From Ardenticatenaceae bacterium (GTDB taxonomy: Bacteria; Chloroflexota; Anaerolineae; Promineifilales; Promineifilaceae), in assembly GCA_020634215.1 (NCBI GenBank), contig JACKCD010000004.1:1-64000 (forward strand): DNA of 64,000 nucleotides, given 5' to 3'. The notes beneath the pieces are model-generated. The model saw nothing but the letters and a program-made list of their open reading frames with translations. It was not told the origin of the DNA and ran no database searches. This document shows positions 59,788-64,000 of this stretch, one piece after another. Position 1 is the first letter of the stretch; each line of letters opens with the position of its first letter. Both the position numbers and the translations under genes were made by a program.

Positions 59788-62511
59788 TTACTTTGCATCA
59801 TCCAATTCCTCATCTTCTTCATCTTCGTCATCGGTTGTTGGCGTACCGCCAATGACTTCGCGGGCTTTGCTGGTGCCAGTGGGCGGGCCGATGATGCCCT
59901 GTTGCTCCATGTAGTCTACCAGACGGGCGGCGCGGGTGTAGCCAATGCGGAAGCGGCGCTGGAGCAAGGAGGTGGAGGCTTTGTTGAGCTTGCGTACCAG
60001 GGCAATGGCTTCTGGCAGCAGTTCGTCTTCTGCCTCTGCCTCTGGCTCGTTTTCTAACTCGTCCAATGCTTCCCACAATGGTTTTTGTAGGCCAGCACTG
60101 GAAACGGCCGTTTTCCCTCCCACATCTAACGGCGGCAAATTGTTTTGTGGAACTGGCACATCGGCCGGCTTGGGTGGAGACGGTTTAGCCGCTGGTTTAG
60201 CCGCTGATTTAGCCGTTGGCTTGGGCGGCTCTGCTTGTGGGGTCGGCTTCGCGGCGGCTTGTTCTGCCGTTGCGGCCTGCTCTGCCCGCCGCGCCGCCAT
60301 CTTTTGCGCCAAATCCTCCGGCTTGCGGATAATCTGCTCTTCGGCGCGAATAGTGGCAAACCGCCGCGCCGTTTGCCAATAATGAATAATCCGGTTTAGC
60401 TCCCCATCGCTAACGTAGCACCCCTGCAACCGCACCGGCTGCGCTGCATCGGGGCTTTGGAACAGCATGTCCCCTTGCCCCAACAGCCTTTCCGCTCCAG
60501 TGGTGTCCAAAATCACGCGGCTGTCGGTGCTGGAAGCCACGGCAAAGGCGATTCGCGCCGGGAAGTTGGCCTTGATTAGCCCCGTCACCACATCCACAGA
60601 CGGCCGTTGCGTGGCAATGACCATGTGAATGCCCGTTGCCCGCGCCATTTGTGCCAGCCGAGCAATGCTGCGCTCGGTGTCTTCGGGAGCCATCATCATC
60701 AGGTCGGCCAACTCGTCAATGATGATGACCACATAGGGCAGCTTGTCCTTGCCCTTCACCCGCTTTGTCTTTTGGTTGTAATCCTTGATGTTCCGCGCCC
60801 CGACCTCGGCAAACAGCTTATAACGGCCGTCCATTTCCCGCAATGCCCACTGCAACGTCCCAATCACGCGATCCATTTCCACGACAACTGGGGCAGCCAG
60901 ATGAGGAATGCCGTTGTAGCCCGTTAGCTCCACTCGCTTAGGGTCAACCATCACCAGCTTCAAATCCTCGGGGGTGTTTTGCAGTAGCAGACAGGCGATG
61001 ATGCCGTTGACGCAGACGGATTTACCGGAGCCGGTCGTACCAGCCACCAGCAAATGGGGCATGGCGGATAAATCGGCCGAAATGGCCTGGCCGGATACAT
61101 TATGCCCCAGCCCAATGCGTAAGCTGGATTTGAGCTTTTGGAAGCTGCCCGATTCCATGACATCGCGCAGCGAAACGGTGGCCTTGGCGGGATTGGGGAC
61201 TTCGATGCCGATGTAGCCTTTGCCCGGCACAGGAGCCTCGATGCGAATTGATTCTGCCGCCAGTGCTAGGGCTAAATCGTCAGAGAGACCAGCGATTTTG
61301 CTGACCTTAACCCGCGTTCGCTTACCGTTCCGCATTTCCAGATAGTTTGGCTCGATGCCAAATTGAGTGACGGTGGGGCCTTGGTTGATTTCAACGGTGG
61401 TGGCGGGGGCACCAAAGCTGGCGAGGGTGTGTTCGATGATCTCTACCTGTCGCTGGATGGTGGCATTGTTGACGGCGGGGTCAGAGCCGGGGTCGAGCAT
61501 TTCAGCAACGGCAGGGATGGCCCAGCCCGGAGTATCGCTGTTTTCGCTGCGGGCGTTGCCCAGGAAAAGTGGCTCGGCTGCTGGAGCAGCGGCAGTGGGT
61601 TTAGCCGGTTGTGCGCTGCGCTTGGGTTGGCCGATGGGAAGTTCGCGCACGGGAGGAGGAGAAGAAACGGCCGTTTTCGGCGATGTAGGCGGTTGACTCT
61701 TCTCACTTTCAGTTTCCGGCAGCAGCGCGAGCTGGGTTGCTGGGCTGGTAGTGCCACCGCGCCCTGGATTAACCCGGATGGGGGGGCGAGAAACTGGTTC
61801 GACTGGTTGGGGATGCTGTTGCAAACCGCTGCGGAACGATGCCCAAACGCTGCCTAATAACCGGGCAAGCTCTTGGCGCGAAATGCCCGTGGCAAGTACG
61901 GCACCTATGGTTCCGGTGACGACCAGTACCAACACGGTACCTATCCAGCCGACAAATTCAGTCAGAACGGCGGCGACCAATCCACCAATGTAGCCGCCCC
62001 CGGTGCCAGCGCGAGCGACTTCCCACACGGTCATCAGGCCGTTGTTCGCAGAGAGGGAAGAAAGCGAGGCAAACCCTTCAAAAACGAGGAAGAGGATGGC
62101 AAAACCAAAGACGCGGTGCCCCGGTGGGTTAGGCGGCTGCTCCATTCCCCACAGCACTAGATATAGCCCGGTGATGGCGGTGATAATAGGCATAACAAAA
62201 CCGCCCCAGCCAAACAGCCGCCACATGAGGGTGGATAAACCGGCCGTTAGCTGCCCTTGATTGGGAGAGAGGAGGCTTAACACCAAAACAAAAGTGAGCA
62301 GGATGATGCCGATGCCAAAGATGAGGGCTTTTTGCTGGACGTTGAGGGTGAAGCCAGGGCGACGAACGGCCGTTTTTCGCCCTGATGAACGGCTGGTGCT
62401 GCTGCCTTTTGATGTGCCGCCCCGCGTTTTGGAACGGGCTTCTGTTTGCCGACGACTGCTGGATGAACGGCCGTTTGCCTTCTTGGTCGTCGTGGTTTTC
62501 TTTTGCGCCAT
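59788..62511 (-). CDS. ftsK: DNA translocase FtsK/SpoIIIE
   Basis: 907 residues. Basic Ser/Arg/Lys-rich N-terminus, four membrane spans (about residues 62-200), Pro-rich linker, then the alpha/beta motor with Walker A G-T-T-G-S-G-K-S-V-C-V-N and Walker B Y-V-V-I-I-I-D-E-L-A-D-L-M-M. Arginine finger region A-T-Q-R-P-S-V-D-V-V-T-G-L-I-K-A-N-F-P. A long Ala/Pro/Lys insert precedes the C-terminal winged-helix gamma domain (Y-T-R-A-A-R-L-V-D-Y-M-E), which reads polar DNA motifs. It segregates chromosomes at division. The promoter TATAAT lies about 25 bases upstream of the ATG, with GAGGAAC as ribosome site. Confidence 0.95.
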   Translation of the reverse strand: MAQKKTTTTKKANGRSSSSRRQTEARSKTRGGTSKGSSTSRSSGRKTAVRRPGFTLNVQQKALIFGIGIILLTFVLVLSLLSPNQGQLTAGLSTLMWRLFGWGGFVMPIITAITGLYLVLWGMEQPPNPPGHRVFGFAILFLVFEGFASLSSLSANNGLMTVWEVARAGTGGGYIGGLVAAVLTEFVGWIGTVLVLVVTGTIGAVLATGISRQELARLLGSVWASFRSGLQQHPQPVEPVSRPPIRVNPGRGGTTSPATQLALLPETESEKSQPPTSPKTAVSSPPPVRELPIGQPKRSAQPAKPTAAAPAAEPLFLGNARSENSDTPGWAIPAVAEMLDPGSDPAVNNATIQRQVEIIEHTLASFGAPATTVEINQGPTVTQFGIEPNYLEMRNGKRTRVKVSKIAGLSDDLALALAAESIRIEAPVPGKGYIGIEVPNPAKATVSLRDVMESGSFQKLKSSLRIGLGHNVSGQAISADLSAMPHLLVAGTTGSGKSVCVNGIIACLLLQNTPEDLKLVMVDPKRVELTGYNGIPHLAAPVVVEMDRVIGTLQWALREMDGRYKLFAEVGARNIKDYNQKTKRVKGKDKLPYVVIIIDELADLMMMAPEDTERSIARLAQMARATGIHMVIATQRPSVDVVTGLIKANFPARIAFAVASSTDSRVILDTTGAERLLGQGDMLFQSPDAAQPVRLQGCYVSDGELNRIIHYWQTARRFATIRAEEQIIRKPEDLAQKMAARRAEQAATAEQAAAKPTPQAEPPKPTAKSAAKPAAKPSPPKPADVPVPQNNLPPLDVGGKTAVSSAGLQKPLWEALDELENEPEAEAEDELLPEAIALVRKLNKASTSLLQRRFRIGYTRAARLVDYMEQQGIIGPPTGTSKAREVIGGTPTTDDEDEEDEELDDAK

Positions 62512-63319
62512 AGCTCAAATGTTCCTCTTTTGCGTCATTATAGCACAAAATATGGCTGAACGACGGGATGGCAAAAAGATTCATCAGCGTAGCAGAGTAA
62601 GCTGACCAATAGGTGCCTTTCATTACGGGGGTGTTGTTTAATGATTCTGCGCTCCCCACACTTTTTCTCTGTATCCTTCTGTGCCCCAAAACGGCCGTTT
62701 TTCCCCAAAAAATTTGCCGTACACGGACGAACACGGACAAACGGCCGTTTTTTTTCCCAAAAAATAGATGCACGGATGACGCGGATTGGGGCGGATTGGC
62801 GCGGATTTTCATCTGTGTTTATCTGCGTGTATCTGTGGTTGAAAAACGGCCGTTTTGCCCACTGACGACGGATGACGGACGACCGACGACGGATTGAATG
62901 GGGGATTAACGGCCGTTTTTTCCCAAAATTTTACCCTACATGGAAGGACACGGACGAATACGGACAGTTTTCCCATGCCCTTGTGTGTTTATTCGTATCT
63001 AAAACGACCACCTTTTAAGTGCGCTGCATAAGTGGCAAGGATTCTTGAAGGAAAACGACTGTCTCTATTTAATATCGCAATCTACGGAAAAAGATTTGTG
63101 TGATCCATGCGCTCTATTCTCTATGTAATTTTGTCTTCAACTTTTATAATCAATCCCTTTCAAATAAGCGCAGAAATAACCTTTCGAGCACAATAAGTGG
63201 CCTCAACACTACCCAAAATGCTTGGAGGTCGTTTCATGGGATGCAGCCAAAACCTATGGTTTTTTGCCTGATAAGTGCCGAAAAAACCATAGGTTTCATT
63301 CAAATTTGAGTATAGAGTT
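62512..63319. other. Repeat-rich gene-free region upstream of ftsK
   Basis: About 800 bases with no credible gene. It has four AACGGCCGTT copies within 230 bases (near 62691, 62741, 62844 and 62908), the densest cluster in the window. Around them lie tandem-like phrases such as ACACGGACGAACACGGAC (twice, imperfect), CGGATTGGGGCGGATTGG and ATCTGTGTTTATCTGCG. From 63000 the sequence turns AT-rich and carries the inverted repeat at 63250-63296. Confidence 0.7.
63250..63296. repeat. 16-bp inverted repeat, possible terminator or element end
   Basis: AAACCTATGGTTTTTT (63250-63265) and AAAAAACCATAGGTTT (63281-63296) are perfect inverted copies with a 15-base loop. A third partial copy (AAAAACCATAGG) occurs near 63526 within the small membrane-protein gene. 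Confidence 0.85.
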
Positions 63320-63595
63320 TTATAAACTCGTTAATATGAGCCACAATAGAGAAATACCAAGAACTTGCCCTGTAGCCGTTCCCAATGTTATAGATAATTC
63401 TTGAGTATGCCAATACTCAAAATGATATTTCTGCAAATAAGAACGGAACAGGAAGTTGAGTAATACAGTCCCGATAGGTAATAACAGTAGTATAATATAT
63501 GTCCTATTAGAGTGGTGAAACCACCAAAAACCATAGGCCATTGAGACAAAAAACGCTATAGCGTTTATAATGATTCGACTAACAGTTTTCTTCAT
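63320..63595 (-). CDS. Small three-span membrane protein of unknown function
   Basis: 91 residues from the ATG at 63595; the frame also extends to 63607. Hydrophobic segments: I-I-I-N-A-I-A-F-F-V-S-M-A-Y-G-F-W-W-F, then Y-I-I-L-L-L-L-P-I-G-T-V-L-L-N-F, and the C-terminal V-L-G-I-S-L-L-W-L-I-L. A conserved polar middle has Y-H-F-E-Y-W-H-T-Q-E. The region is clearly AT-rich and lacks the AACGGCCGTT motif, unlike the rest of the window, so it may be foreign. The ribosome site is weak. Confidence 0.5.
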   Translation of the reverse strand: MKKTVSRIIINAIAFFVSMAYGFWWFHHSNRTYIILLLLPIGTVLLNFLFRSYLQKYHFEYWHTQELSITLGTATGQVLGISLLWLILTSL

Positions 63596-63607
63596 TTCAC
63601 ACTTCAA

Positions 63608-64000
63608 AAGTGAATGAATTCCTCAGATTCAATTTCTCTATCATTTCTTCTTAATTCGAAGACTAGTACCTCGGCTTTCTAAATTTGCGGGGTCAAAGAG
63701 CCTGAAAACACGGCTTGCCATCCCTCAAAGTCAGAAAGTTACGGTACTAGTGCAGAAGAGAGGGTAGGACGGGAGATAACTGCCGTCGCGTTAAACGTAG
63801 CGGCCACTACGTTTAGTATAACATAGAGGGAAAAATACGTGGTGGGACTAAAACTCCCGTCGCGTTTTTCGTGGCGGTAGCCACGTTGCTCACGACAGCA
63901 GCCACGTTTTTCGTAGCTTGAGATAACTCCCGTCGCGTTCAAAATGACCCTGATTTTACAGGTTTTCCTTTCTTGTTATGTCCAAACTGTCTGGAAAAAC
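63608..64000. other. Gene-free right edge of the window
   Basis: No credible gene is seen; a 67-codon minus frame overlaps the repeats and is rejected. It holds the repeat module at 63777-63940. The next gene lies outside the window. Confidence 0.6.
63777..63940. repeat. Three-copy hairpin-bearing repeat, period about 74 bp
   Basis: AACTSCCGTCGCGTT begins at 63777, 63852 and 63925 (spacing 75 and 73). Between copies lie small dyads: AAACGTAG/CTACGTTT (63793-63814) and CGTGGC/GCCACG (near 63870-63885), with further ACGTTTTTCGTAGC-type variants. It may be part of a longer array beyond the edge. Confidence 0.75.

Larger units (their letters stand above)
77..62917. repeat. Highly iterated palindrome AACGGCCGTT, about 80 dispersed copies
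   Basis: The perfect 10-mer palindrome AACGGCCGTT was found by eye about 80 times. Examples start at 77, 6440, 9816, 23381, 25470, 42431, 53180 and 62908. A given 10-mer should occur about 0.06 times in 64 kb at even composition. Copies lie in genes on both strands and between genes. In genes they encode T-A-V, N-G-R or K-R-P depending on frame. One-base-off copies such as GACGGCCGTT (near 16972) or TACGGCCGTT (near 51928) also occur. Copies are absent from the 50.4-52.4 kb restriction-modification genes, the 8.5-9.3 kb toxin-antitoxin pair and the last kilobase. The pattern is comparable to cyanobacterial HIP1, but the sequence differs and the role is unknown. Confidence 0.95.

Noticed and set aside
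63739..63942. 67-codon minus frame at the right edge
   Set aside because: Made of the 74-bp repeat module and without a ribosome site.
1..64000. tRNA or rRNA genes
   Set aside because: I looked for T-loop and anticodon-arm patterns and for conserved rRNA words and saw none, but a covariance-model scan was not possible here.

Overview
The window looks like the replication-origin region of a chromosome from a filamentous or sludge-type member of the Chloroflexota (Anaerolineae/Ardenticatenia-like). I infer this from the gene families: SpoVS in a genome with no other sporulation gene here, a DUF2723 membrane glycosyltransferase, UbiE-type menaquinone methylation, secreted proteins ending in a V-Y-L-P-(I/L) tail, NurA/HerA, and many lipoproteins with Chloroflexota-style low-complexity linkers. 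The species cannot be named from sequence alone. No rRNA, tRNA, CRISPR array, prophage or IS transposase was recognised.

Layout. 0-5 kb: a 50-bp perfect palindrome ahead of a small gene, lspA, a coupled HTH/membrane-protein pair, an ABC1 (UbiB-like) kinase and a V4R-like protein. 5-8.5 kb: two secreted proteins, one with three repeats and one a G8/beta-helix protein. 8.5-9.3 kb: an AT-rich MntA/HepT toxin-antitoxin pair. 9.3-17 kb: a fructan/sucrose locus (LacI regulator, a solute-binding lipoprotein that is an internal tandem duplication, two permeases, GH32 enzyme). 17-28.5 kb: CPA2 antiporter, SAM methyltransferase, GT39-like and DUF2723 glycosyltransferases, cystathionine gamma-synthase, Uma2 nuclease, YfiH. 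28.4-31.3 kb: a four-fold lamin-tail-domain surface protein. 31.3-33.8 kb: an MrfA/YprA-type helicase with an inserted HNH domain. 34.3-36.1 kb: oriC (DnaA boxes plus a DnaA-trio-like element) and dnaA. 37-42.8 kb: spoVS, a left-handed beta-helix protein, a CinA-NMNAT fusion, an S9 peptidase and a sugar kinase. 42.9-48.4 kb: an MFS, hybrid histidine kinase and binding-protein operon. 49.1-54.8 kb: nurA and herA with a SacI-family restriction-modification pair lodged between them. 54.8-62.5 kb: PlsC, YihY, YjbQ, a lipoprotein hydrolase, UbiE and FtsK. 62.5-64 kb: repeat-rich, gene-poor sequence.

The most unusual signal is not a gene. The 10-bp palindrome AACGGCCGTT occurs about 80 times by my eye-count, roughly once per 800 bp, where chance would give far less than one. 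It lies inside genes in all three reading frames (making TAV, NGR or KRP peptides) and between genes, and is missing from the AT-rich acquired islands. At many copies the + strand changes from G/T-rich to C/A-rich exactly at the palindrome, whatever the gene direction. This resembles the HIP1 repeat of cyanobacteria, but the sequence is different and the strand switch is an extra feature. Heptamer/octamer tandem hairpins, also reminiscent of cyanobacterial STRR repeats, sit between genes and in frame within one glycosyltransferase gene.
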